DNA of 5,094 nucleotides, from the NCBI GenBank assembly GCA_937890875.1, contig CALAEB010000219.1, forward strand, positions 1 to 5,094, in the 5' to 3' direction. The notes beneath the pieces were generated by a model, which was not told the DNA's origin, did no database searches, and saw only the letters and a list, made by a program, of their open reading frames with translations. Position numbers and translations under genes: made by a program. Shown in pieces: positions 1-5,094 of the stretch; the stretch's first letter is position 1, and each line of letters opens with the position of its first letter. This stretch comes from an uncultured Anaerolineaceae bacterium (GTDB lineage Bacteria; Chloroflexota; Anaerolineae; Anaerolineales; Anaerolineaceae).

Positions 1-35
1 GGCAATTAGGTGATTCGCTTTTAAGAACGGAGCAA

Positions 36-44
36 ATTATACCA
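36..44 (-). promoter_or_regulatory. Extended -10 promoter pointing out of the window
   Basis: The minus strand reads TGGTATAAT, a perfect TATAAT with an extended TGn, starting just after the TAG stop of the DUF362 gene. There is no convincing -35 at 16-18 bases, as is usual for extended -10 promoters. It would start transcription near position 29 toward a gene beyond position 1. No open frame or RNA gene can be assigned in the remaining bases. Confidence 0.5.
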
Positions 45-45
45 C

Positions 46-1140
46 CTATTTAACGACAACCAGATCATATTCCCGCGAGCCGAGCCCAAACTTTTCCGCG
101 TGCTCCAGACAGCTCTGCCAGTTCGTTTCCGGGTGCGCGTCTGTGAAATGATCGTTGGTGGTATGCGGTACCTCGTCCAGCCAGCTTCCGGCGATGACCG
201 GCTGCCGGTTCACGGCATCCGCACAAGCCTGATCCAGCGCGACCGGATCAAAGGAGACGAACATTCCGACGTCCGGAACGATTGGCAGATCATTTTCATC
301 ATGACAGTCGCAGTTCGGTGAGACATCGATGACGAGACTGATGTGAAATCCGGGCCGGTCTTTCACGACAGCATACGCATATTCCGCAATTTTACGGTTC
401 AGGATGACGTTTTGTTGATCGGAGCGGTTCGTGATCGCGCTCACCGGACAAATTGTGATGCAGCGGCCGCAACCTACACATAATTCGTGATCGATGAAAG
501 ATTTTTTATTGGTTATTTTCGGCGCGTCCTGTGCGCAGATCTGGCGGCATTTCTCACATCCGATGCACAGGCTCTGATTCACAATCGGTTTGCTGTTGCT
601 GTGCATCTCTTTTTTTCCGGCGCGGGATCCGCAGCCCATACCGATATTTTTCAATGTTCCTTCGTGGCCTTTGAAATGCGTCAACGAAATAACGACATCC
701 GCGTCCATAATCGCGGTCCCGATCTTTGCGTCGCGGACATAGTCTCCATTGATCGGCACCAGCTTTTCGTCGGTCCCTTTTAATCCGTCTCCAATTAAAA
801 TATGGCACCCGGTGCTGAACGGGGAAAATCCGTTCTCGTAAGCGGCGCCGATATGATCCAGCGCATTTTTCCGCCGGCCGACATAAAGCGTATTGCAGTC
901 CGTGAGGAACGGGTAGCCGCCTAATTCGCGGACGACGTCGACGACTGTTTTCGCATAATTCGGCCGCAGAAACGCTAAATTGCCCGGCTCGCCAAAGTGC
1001 ATTTTTATGGCTGTGAATTTTTTATCAAAATCGATTTTCCCGATGCCGGCTGTTTGAATCAATTTTTTTAGTTTCAGCTGCAGATTATTTTTCATCGATT
1101 CGGTGCGCAAATCCGAGTAATATACCCTTGATTTTCCCAT
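46..1140 (-). CDS. DUF362 domain protein with two 4Fe-4S ferredoxin clusters
   Basis: A 364-residue cytoplasmic iron-sulfur protein of the DUF362 family, whose biochemical role is not established; electron transfer is likely from the clusters. The first DUF362 part spans about 5-175 (KMHFGEPGN, FLTDCNTLY, ISLTHFKGHEGTLKNIGMGCGSR). A bacterial ferredoxin insert follows at about 189-235, with C192-x2-C195-x2-C198-x3-C202 and C221-x2-C224-x2-C227-x3-C231-P, enough for two 4Fe-4S clusters. The first motif lacks the usual Pro after its fourth Cys (CAQDAP). The family signature resumes at about 265-310, with a CDC motif (C277, C279), PIVPDVGMF and DPVALDQACAD. Length and domain order fit a complete family member. 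The ATG has AGGAGA just upstream, and the stop is TAG. It is separated from the 146-residue gene by 143 bases with its own candidate promoter, so it is probably a separate transcription unit. The electron partner and substrate are unknown. Confidence 0.93.
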   Translation of the reverse strand: MGKSRVYYSDLRTESMKNNLQLKLKKLIQTAGIGKIDFDKKFTAIKMHFGEPGNLAFLRPNYAKTVVDVVRELGGYPFLTDCNTLYVGRRKNALDHIGAAYENGFSPFSTGCHILIGDGLKGTDEKLVPINGDYVRDAKIGTAIMDADVVISLTHFKGHEGTLKNIGMGCGSRAGKKEMHSNSKPIVNQSLCIGCEKCRQICAQDAPKITNKKSFIDHELCVGCGRCITICPVSAITNRSDQQNVILNRKIAEYAYAVVKDRPGFHISLVIDVSPNCDCHDENDLPIVPDVGMFVSFDPVALDQACADAVNRQPVIAGSWLDEVPHTTNDHFTDAHPETNWQSCLEHAEKFGLGSREYDLVVVK

Positions 1141-1145
1141 GTTGA

Positions 1146-1151
1146 TCTCCT
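1146..1151 (-). promoter_or_regulatory. Strong ribosome binding site of the DUF362 gene
   Basis: The minus strand reads AGGAGA, with AGGAG six bases before the ATG at 1138-1140. It is the clearest Shine-Dalgarno in the window and fixes the start. Confidence 0.75.
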
Positions 1152-1203
1152 GTTAACTATATAAAACAATACATTGATAACTGTTTACGGATTGTTTGTT
1201 TCT

Positions 1204-1226
1204 GCTTTGAGCGTCTTGTTCAAAGC
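1204..1226. repeat. Inverted repeat GCTTTGA/TCAAAGC in the DUF362 leader region
   Basis: A perfect 7-base inverted repeat, arms 1204-1210 and 1220-1226, with a 9-base spacer. No T-run follows on either strand, so it is not a typical terminator. It lies 64 bases or more before the DUF362 start, where an operator or an RNA hairpin in the leader could sit. Confidence 0.45.
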
Positions 1227-1230
1227 GGTT
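1220..1230. repeat. 11-base direct repeat TCAAAGCGGTT, intergenic copy
   Basis: Second copy of the sequence at 1284-1294. Its first seven bases also form the right arm of the inverted repeat at 1204-1226. It lies just downstream of the candidate -10 at 1239-1244, as transcription runs leftward. Confidence 0.4.
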
Positions 1231-1238
1231 CAAGAAAT

Positions 1239-1266
1239 CTTATACTTTTGATGGATAATTCTGCAA
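1239..1266 (-). promoter_or_regulatory. Candidate promoter for the DUF362 gene
   Basis: The minus strand carries TTGCAG (1261-1266) and TATAAG (1239-1244) separated by 16 bases. The -10 is a five-of-six match; the -35 matches only in TTG. Transcription from here would give a leader of about 90 bases containing the inverted repeat at 1204-1226. An alternative AT-rich TATATA lies nearer the gene, around 1159-1164, but has no partner element. Confidence 0.3.
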
Positions 1267-1283
1267 TAAAAAGATAAACGGGG

Positions 1284-1294
1284 TCAAAGCGGTT
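1284..1294. repeat. 11-base direct repeat TCAAAGCGGTT, copy next to the 146-residue gene stop
   Basis: Identical to 1220-1230 and in the same orientation, 64 bases apart. It covers the TGA stop and the last codons of the 146-residue gene, so part of it is constrained by coding. It could be an operator half for the DUF362 gene or a chance match. Confidence 0.4.
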
Positions 1295-1724
1295 TAATCC
1301 CTCTGTAAATTCTGGGGCCGCTCAGTGTTTTTAATATGGTTTCCGCCGGCCGATTAATGAACACACTGATTTCCTCCGCGGAAAGCGGTTTGTTCCCGTT
1401 GGACAGGAACAGCCGAAAAACGGAATCGGTCAGCGCGCCATTGGATTGGATGAATCCTTCCTGTTTGGCGCAATGGTTGACCAGGATTTCCATGAGCTGG
1501 TCGGTCTGGAAAACTTCGCCGGTTTCGGGATCAATCGAATCGACTAACTGGTTTCCGTTACCGGGCTCAAAAAAAGAACGATGACTTTCGCATAGATATC
1601 CCGCCAGATACACATGCCAATTATGATCATGGCTTTTCCACCATTCAAAATCCACATGAAATGGTGTGGATAGGGTCGGACGCAAAAGGGAGTTCTTTTT
1701 GATGCCTGCTGCGGATTCTGTCAT
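1284..1724 (-). CDS. Uncharacterised 146-residue protein coupled to the 533-residue protein
   Basis: No named family is recognised. The N-terminal half is rich in aromatic residues and His: a segment at about 21-48 contains WWKSHDHNWHVYL and CESH, giving His23, His32, His34, His37, Cys45 and His48, with His84-Cys85 (NHCAKQ) further on. These could bind a metal, but no standard zinc-finger spacing is present. A middle acidic stretch reads VDSIDPETGEVFQTD. The C-terminal part from about 97 to 144 (VFRLFLSNGNKPLSAEEI, then RPAETILKTLSG and RIYRGIKPL) has the rhythm of a winged helix-turn-helix, with a recognition-like helix and a short wing. The start codon overlaps the stop of the upstream gene, so the two proteins are probably made in fixed proportion and may interact. 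I recall similar paired hypotheticals in Chloroflexota, but cannot verify that here. The stop is TGA, 143 bases before the DUF362 gene. Confidence 0.82.
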   Translation of the reverse strand: MTESAAGIKKNSLLRPTLSTPFHVDFEWWKSHDHNWHVYLAGYLCESHRSFFEPGNGNQLVDSIDPETGEVFQTDQLMEILVNHCAKQEGFIQSNGALTDSVFRLFLSNGNKPLSAEEISVFINRPAETILKTLSGPRIYRGIKPL

Positions 1725-3325
1725 TAATAGACCTCTTCAGAAACTTCAGTTGTTTTTAATTTGAAATATAAGTTGTCTAATTGGATAAATTGATCGTCAT
1801 TTAAAACTGCAGCAAGCAGCGATGCGGGCGGGAAACGGCGCATCATGTTGATACCGGCGTAAATTTCCTGAAAATGGACAATCCCCTGCGGATTTGAGCG
1901 GGATAAATCCTTGAAAACAATTTCGATCAGCCGTTTCAAATTCACATCCGATTTGTTATATTGTTCCCAGAGGACATCCAGCTGTGGAGAGTTCTCAATG
2001 TAGATGCACATTCGCTCGTCGAATTCCGTGCTGATCATCTGGTGTCTCGTTTCGAAGTAAATCCGGCCTTTTGAGTCAAAAAGTGCGGTCCGAATCCAAT
2101 CTTTGGACGCTCGCGGAGGAATCAACGCGACATTGACCGTGTCGTCTTCTCCTTTGCTGATGCGAATCATGCTGCCCGGAATGACATTGTTTTGACGGAA
2201 CCAGCTTTTCAATCCGGAAACGTATTTCTCCGGAATTACAACCCAGCCGGGGAATACGTTGTTTGTTTTCGAATCAACGAAATCGAAAATGACCCGTTTT
2301 GTTTCCAGCGCTGTCGGAAAGATCGGGAGAATTTCATTAATGAGCGGCAGCGTTCCCGCTTTCCAGTGCGGGTAACTAATACAGACATTGAAGCTGCTTT
2401 CCGGAGTGTCTGTCAGCGAATTATCGATCTGCAGATCCAATTCATCATGGATTCGGATGTTGTCCAGCAGTTTTCGAGCTGTTTCCGGGAGAAGTGGGCT
2501 GTCCTGTCGGTTGTATTGCAGCGTCAGCGGCTTTTTACGGACATCTTCCGGCTCCAATAGTTTCAAAGCCCAAAGAATCTGCCCTGTGGGCCCGACTTCA
2601 TCAAACCGGTCATCAGCTTGTAGCGCATAGTTAAAGGAAAATGCAGTCAGTTTGTCATTGCTGTCAAGCGGATATTCGATCAGGGAAAGAATATTCGCGG
2701 TGGGAACCGGTCTGCTTTCTTCCATCTCCAAAACGGCTTCCGCTAAATTGAGATAGCCCGGGTTGATTTCACTTAAAAGCGCCTGTGGGAACCAATAGTT
2801 GGCAATTGAAACCAATCCGTCGCTTGCGGATAAAAGCTCCTGTATTTGGTATGCGATTTTTCTGCCGTATTTTTTATAAACCTCATTCGGGTCCAGTTCT
2901 TTTGAATGGTTTGCTCCCGAATAGTCGAAGTCATTCAGTTTGTGCTGGGATAAACGGCTGGCAAATTGTTTCAGCGATCCATCTTCCATTTCAAATGTAG
3001 TGACGGAGAAATCACTGATATCTGGGTTGACACCGGCGCGCGAGTCTTTTACTACGCCCTGCTGATTGCTGAGCAGCGGAAAGGTTATCGTATCTCCGAT
3101 TTCGTACGTCTCGTTCGGACGATAAACCCGCCCTTTTGATTTTTCTTTCCGGCTGATTTCTTTTTTTGTAAGTCTGATCTTTTCTGAAACAATCGCTTTA
3201 GCCAAATCAAATGGCGTCATTGGGATTTCATTCTCCAGCAAATAGTTATAAATGAAATCCAGATAACTATTATCAAGGCGGATATTTTCCCAGTCGATTA
3301 AAAGAAGTTTCGCTTTTTCAGTCAC
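1724..3325 (-). CDS. Uncharacterised 533-residue protein with winged-helix-like ends
   Basis: I do not recognise a named family. The protein has no signal peptide, membrane segment or metal-binding Cys cluster, so it is probably cytoplasmic. Residues about 20-55 are helical and read like a small helix-turn-helix (YLLENEIPMTPFDLAKAIV), followed by a basic patch (about 51-69, RLTKKEISRKEKSKGR). Residues about 67-131 look like a compact beta-barrel, with YEIGDTITFP, then QQGVVKDSRAG, then a FASRLSQHKLN end. About 150-300 is mainly helical. About 311-430 is beta-rich (VFPGWVVIPEKYV, PGSMIRIS). About 460-525 again resembles a winged helix (HFQEIYAGINMMRRF, then FIQLDNLYFKLK). The GTG start is supported by AAGGA eight bases upstream. 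Its TAA stop overlaps the next ATG by one base, so it is translated together with the 146-residue protein, which suggests a shared complex or pathway. A DNA- or RNA-associated role is inferred from fold resemblance only. Confidence 0.85.
   Translation of the reverse strand: MTEKAKLLLIDWENIRLDNSYLDFIYNYLLENEIPMTPFDLAKAIVSEKIRLTKKEISRKEKSKGRVYRPNETYEIGDTITFPLLSNQQGVVKDSRAGVNPDISDFSVTTFEMEDGSLKQFASRLSQHKLNDFDYSGANHSKELDPNEVYKKYGRKIAYQIQELLSASDGLVSIANYWFPQALLSEINPGYLNLAEAVLEMEESRPVPTANILSLIEYPLDSNDKLTAFSFNYALQADDRFDEVGPTGQILWALKLLEPEDVRKKPLTLQYNRQDSPLLPETARKLLDNIRIHDELDLQIDNSLTDTPESSFNVCISYPHWKAGTLPLINEILPIFPTALETKRVIFDFVDSKTNNVFPGWVVIPEKYVSGLKSWFRQNNVIPGSMIRISKGEDDTVNVALIPPRASKDWIRTALFDSKGRIYFETRHQMISTEFDERMCIYIENSPQLDVLWEQYNKSDVNLKRLIEIVFKDLSRSNPQGIVHFQEIYAGINMMRRFPPASLLAAVLNDDQFIQLDNLYFKLKTTEVSEEVY
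1732..1736 (-). promoter_or_regulatory. Ribosome binding site of the 146-residue gene inside the 533-residue gene
   Basis: The minus strand has AGAGG seven bases before the ATG at 1722-1724, within the last codons of the upstream gene. Together with the TAATG stop-start overlap it fixes the start and indicates translational coupling. Confidence 0.6.
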
Positions 3326-3333
3326 TAATTTTT

Positions 3334-3338
3334 TCCTT
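3334..3338 (-). promoter_or_regulatory. Ribosome binding site fixing the GTG start of the 533-residue gene
   Basis: The minus strand has AAGGA eight bases before the GTG at 3323-3325. This supports the non-ATG start, since no ATG lies nearby in frame. Confidence 0.65.
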
Positions 3339-3345
3339 ATGTCTT

Positions 3346-3354
3346 ATCTTACCA
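3346..3354 (-). promoter_or_regulatory. Possible weak extended -10 element before the 533-residue gene
   Basis: The minus strand reads TGGTAAGAT, a TGn followed by TAAGAT (four of six matches to TATAAT). It lies 20 bases before the GTG start, almost the same spacing as the candidate promoter of the peptidase gene. The match is poor and there is no -35. It is listed because transcription of the 533/146 pair must begin either here or further upstream through the peptidase gene. Confidence 0.18.
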
Positions 3355-3366
3355 AGAATTAATAAT

Positions 3367-4770
3367 TTATGGAAACGTCGTATTTAACCAGGTCATCGGA
3401 TTTACATAGACGCCATTAATTTTTACTTCCCAATGGAGATGTGGACCAACGGATCTCCCGGTTGAACCGATAATGCCGATCAGATCGCCTCTTTTTACTG
3501 TCTGTCCTGCCGTCACAAAAATCTCTGCCTGATGGGAATAAGTGGAATAAACGCCCCAGCCATGATCGATAATCGTGTGTCCGCCGTGGATTGGCAAAAG
3601 GCCCGCGAAAACGATTTCCCCGTCCGCTGCCGCATAGATATTTAAATTGGCCGCTTTACAAACCGAGAAGTCAACGCCGGTATGATAATTCTGATACGAA
3701 CCACTATTGTAGGTGCGATGATTTCCAAAACCGGAAGCAAAGCAGGGTTCATCAACCGGATAAGAAAGGTAGCTTCCCCAGGATCGGGCAGGAGAAGTCT
3801 GCACGATCGTGCTTAATGTCTGGTCATCGATCTGGTTTGTGTAATCTTCCAGTGTTGACGCGTCAACGCCTTCGACAACTTCGGAAACAAACTGACGGGC
3901 TGCTATGATGACTTTTTGTTCGAGTTCAAAAGCGTTTCCCTCCGGATCAGAACCGTATACCGCGAAATCAGTTAATCCGGTATCCTCCATAGCGTCAATG
4001 CCAAATAAAGCGTACCAATCCGCGGAATCTTCGATGTCCTGAAAAAAACGCAGATCCTGATTGTCAACTGTTCCGGAAAAAGTCAGGTTATATGGCGTTC
4101 TGATATGGACAACGTGCGTTTCCCCCTGAGTTAACGGGAGCTGTTTAATCTCCAGGATGTCCACCAGCGGTGATACAGAGCGGATGACCGGATTTGAATC
4201 TCCGCTGACTTTTGCGTAAAGCAATAGCTTATCTGAGATGTCCCAAGAACCGTTCAGCTGATTTATTTTTTCCAACACCAATGGGTTCGCGTTCTGCAGG
4301 ACAGATTTCTCAATTAATGTCTGCCCCTGATCAAAAAAATCAACACTTGAAAATGCGTCGCTGTTCGGGTTTTGAACGATCGTTAGTGTGCTTCCTGCGT
4401 AAATTTCCGATGGACTGGTTATCCGGTTTATTTCAATGATTTTTTCTTCGGACATGTCGCTTTGAATGCTGATATTCCGGATTGTATCACCGATTTTTAC
4501 GCTTTCGGTGGAAATAACCCCTGCAATGCCTTTCAGCGATGGGATCTTTATCCTGTCACCGACCAAAACGGAATCGGCATTGGGAATGTTATTGATTTCC
4601 AAAATGGCGTCTACCGTCGTTGAAAATTTATCGGCAACAATGGAAAGAAAATCGCCTTCCCCAACGATATATTCGGGATATACATCGGTTGAAACATCAC
4701 GGTATCCTAAAAAGGAGAGACTCGCAAGCAAAATCATTATTAAGGGGAAAGTGCTTTTGTTTATACTCAT
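3367..4770 (-). CDS. Secreted LysM-repeat M23 (LytM-type) peptidoglycan endopeptidase
   Basis: Predicted zinc metallopeptidase that cuts peptide cross-links of peptidoglycan outside the membrane. In 467 residues I see, in order: a hydrophobic segment at about 8-22 after a Lys, which is a signal peptide or anchor and has no lipobox Cys; a clear LysM at about 34-77 (YIVGEGD to GDRIKIP); a diverged LysM at about 91-132; a third LysM-like stretch at about 148-185; a beta-rich region at about 213-292; and the M23 domain at about 345-465. The zinc site is complete: His363 and Asp367 in HTGVD, and His446 in HLHWE, with His413 (YSHQ) and His444 as the other conserved active-site histidines. It should therefore be catalytically active, unlike degenerate LytM activators such as EnvC or NlpD. 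LysM repeats bind glycan strands and would hold it on the wall. The ATG has only a weak ribosome binding site (GGGT about 13 bases upstream). The gene stops 41 bases before the 533-residue gene, with no terminator visible between them, so read-through is possible. Confidence 0.93.
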   Translation of the reverse strand: MSINKSTFPLIMILLASLSFLGYRDVSTDVYPEYIVGEGDFLSIVADKFSTTVDAILEINNIPNADSVLVGDRIKIPSLKGIAGVISTESVKIGDTIRNISIQSDMSEEKIIEINRITSPSEIYAGSTLTIVQNPNSDAFSSVDFFDQGQTLIEKSVLQNANPLVLEKINQLNGSWDISDKLLLYAKVSGDSNPVIRSVSPLVDILEIKQLPLTQGETHVVHIRTPYNLTFSGTVDNQDLRFFQDIEDSADWYALFGIDAMEDTGLTDFAVYGSDPEGNAFELEQKVIIAARQFVSEVVEGVDASTLEDYTNQIDDQTLSTIVQTSPARSWGSYLSYPVDEPCFASGFGNHRTYNSGSYQNYHTGVDFSVCKAANLNIYAAADGEIVFAGLLPIHGGHTIIDHGWGVYSTYSHQAEIFVTAGQTVKRGDLIGIIGSTGRSVGPHLHWEVKINGVYVNPMTWLNTTFP

Positions 4771-4789
4771 ACTCGTAAGCTACCCGGGA

Positions 4790-4798
4790 ATTGTAACA
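4790..4798 (-). promoter_or_regulatory. Candidate extended -10 promoter for the LysM/M23 gene
   Basis: The minus strand reads TGTTACAAT, which is an extended -10 (TGn) joined to TACAAT, a five-of-six match to TATAAT. It lies 20 bases before the peptidase ATG and directly after the hairpin at the recombinase stop. There is no good -35 at 16-18 bases: the tempting TTGACC upstream is only 10 bases away. Transcription from here would give a very short leader. Confidence 0.35.
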
Positions 4799-4821
4799 TA
4801 AAAAAGGTCAAGCCTTTTTAT
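4799..4821 (-). terminator. Weak hairpin with T-run at the recombinase stop (possible terminator)
   Basis: An inverted repeat has arms AAAAAGG (4801-4807) and CCTTTTT (4813-4819) around a 5-base loop that contains the TGA stop of the recombinase. Read on the minus strand, the right arm ends in six T, as in a Rho-independent terminator. The stem is only seven pairs with two G-C, so termination may be weak. The arms extend slightly further if one unpaired base is allowed. Confidence 0.3.
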
Positions 4822-5094
4822 CTTTGTCGAATATTTTATGATACGCGTCGTCCAACTCGTCATTCGCGAGATGTGTGTACCGTTGGGTGACGGCGATATT
4901 GGTGTGTCGGGCGAATTCCTGCGCGATTTTCAGATTGCCGGTCTCCTGCAATACGCAAGTGACAAAATAATGACGGAAAGAGTGCGGTGTGATCGTGCCA
5001 ACTGCTTCCGGGCCCAAGCATTCTGCCACACGGTCCGCCACGATCAATCTGCCGGTTTTTGTGGTGATCGGCAGGATTTTGTCGCCTGCGCCTT
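4808..5094 (-). CDS. Tyrosine recombinase/phage-type integrase, C-terminal part (5' end outside window)
   Basis: Site-specific DNA strand exchange by the tyrosine recombinase (XerC/XerD/integrase) family. The open frame runs off the window edge, and the 94 visible residues are the C-terminal end of the catalytic domain. Visible signature elements are the HxxR box (TPHSFRHYFVT), then ARHTNIAVTQRYTHL, which holds the second active-site His and the nucleophilic Tyr, followed by a short charged tail ending DKDKKA. The upstream TKTGRL stretch matches the segment that usually precedes the HxxR box. The first catalytic Arg, the catalytic Lys and the core-binding domain lie outside, so activity and subfamily cannot be judged. 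The usual LGH before the second His is ARH here, a tolerated-looking variation. A TTG at 5045-5047 is in frame but is an internal codon, because the reading frame and the homology continue upstream of it. The stop is TGA, 37 bases before the peptidase gene. It could be a housekeeping Xer-like protein or the integrase of an element lying to the right. Confidence 0.9.
   Translation of the reverse strand, partial: GAGDKILPITTKTGRLIVADRVAECLGPEAVGTITPHSFRHYFVTCVLQETGNLKIAQEFARHTNIAVTQRYTHLANDELDDAYHKIFDKDKKA

Noticed and set aside
100..783. Open frames on the plus strand opposite the DUF362 gene.
   Set aside because: They lie wholly opposite a clear conserved protein, encode no recognisable motif, and have no ribosome binding sites of note. 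They are shadows of the GC-rich coding sequence.
1255..1300. Possible terminator after the 146-residue gene: weak complementarity near the stop followed by five T on the minus strand.
   Set aside because: Only a four-pair AAAC/GTTT stem plus a bulged extension with a 12-base loop can be drawn, so it is not a convincing terminator.
3190..3325. LLLIDWENI at the start of the 533-residue protein resembles the first strand of NYN/PIN ribonuclease domains.
   Set aside because: The following residues go straight into a helical HTH-like stretch, and the later acidic residues and strands of a NYN domain are not visible. The match is too short to call.
4800..4815. TTGACC as a -35 box for the peptidase gene.
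   Set aside because: The only good -10 (TACAAT) is 10 bases away, far short of the 16-18 needed, and TTGACC is part of the hairpin at the recombinase stop.
1..5094. A known defence island, toxin-antitoxin pair or prophage.
   Set aside because: Apart from one recombinase fragment there is no phage structural gene, nuclease, methyltransferase or recognisable toxin fold. The size ratio of the 533/146 pair does not fit a usual toxin-antitoxin module.

Overview
All genes in this window lie on the minus strand, so transcription runs from high to low coordinates. In that order they are: the C-terminal end of a tyrosine recombinase cut by the window edge (4808-5094); a secreted LysM/M23 peptidoglycan endopeptidase (3367-4770); an unrecognised 533-residue protein (1724-3325); an unrecognised 146-residue protein whose start overlaps the previous stop (1284-1724); and a DUF362 protein with two 4Fe-4S clusters (46-1140). 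Coding density is high. I see no RNA genes, insertion sequences or CRISPR array, and the longest gap is 143 bases (1141-1283).

Organism: a bacterium of moderate GC content. The ferredoxin-type DUF362 protein suggests an anaerobe. The LysM-M23 protein, and my unverified recollection of similar paired hypothetical proteins, suggest an Anaerolineae-like Chloroflexota. This assignment is tentative and does not rest on any marker gene.

Layout and function: the recombinase carries the HxxR box and the catalytic tyrosine; its catalytic core upstream is outside the window. A small AT-rich inverted repeat sits over its stop codon, followed at once by a candidate extended -10 promoter for the peptidase. 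The peptidase has an N-terminal hydrophobic export segment, two to three LysM-like repeats, a beta-rich linker and a complete M23 zinc site, so it probably cuts or remodels peptidoglycan outside the membrane. The 533- and 146-residue genes share one base (TAATG) and are almost certainly translated together. Both look cytoplasmic and end in segments resembling winged helix-turn-helix folds, so a nucleic-acid-related role is possible but unproven. The DUF362 gene has its own strong ribosome binding site and a 143-base leader region with repeats. A good extended -10 promoter just after its stop points toward an unseen gene beyond position 1.

The window looks like ordinary chromosomal sequence apart from the coupled 533/146 pair, which is the best candidate for something undescribed. 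No known defence or mobile system can be recognised.
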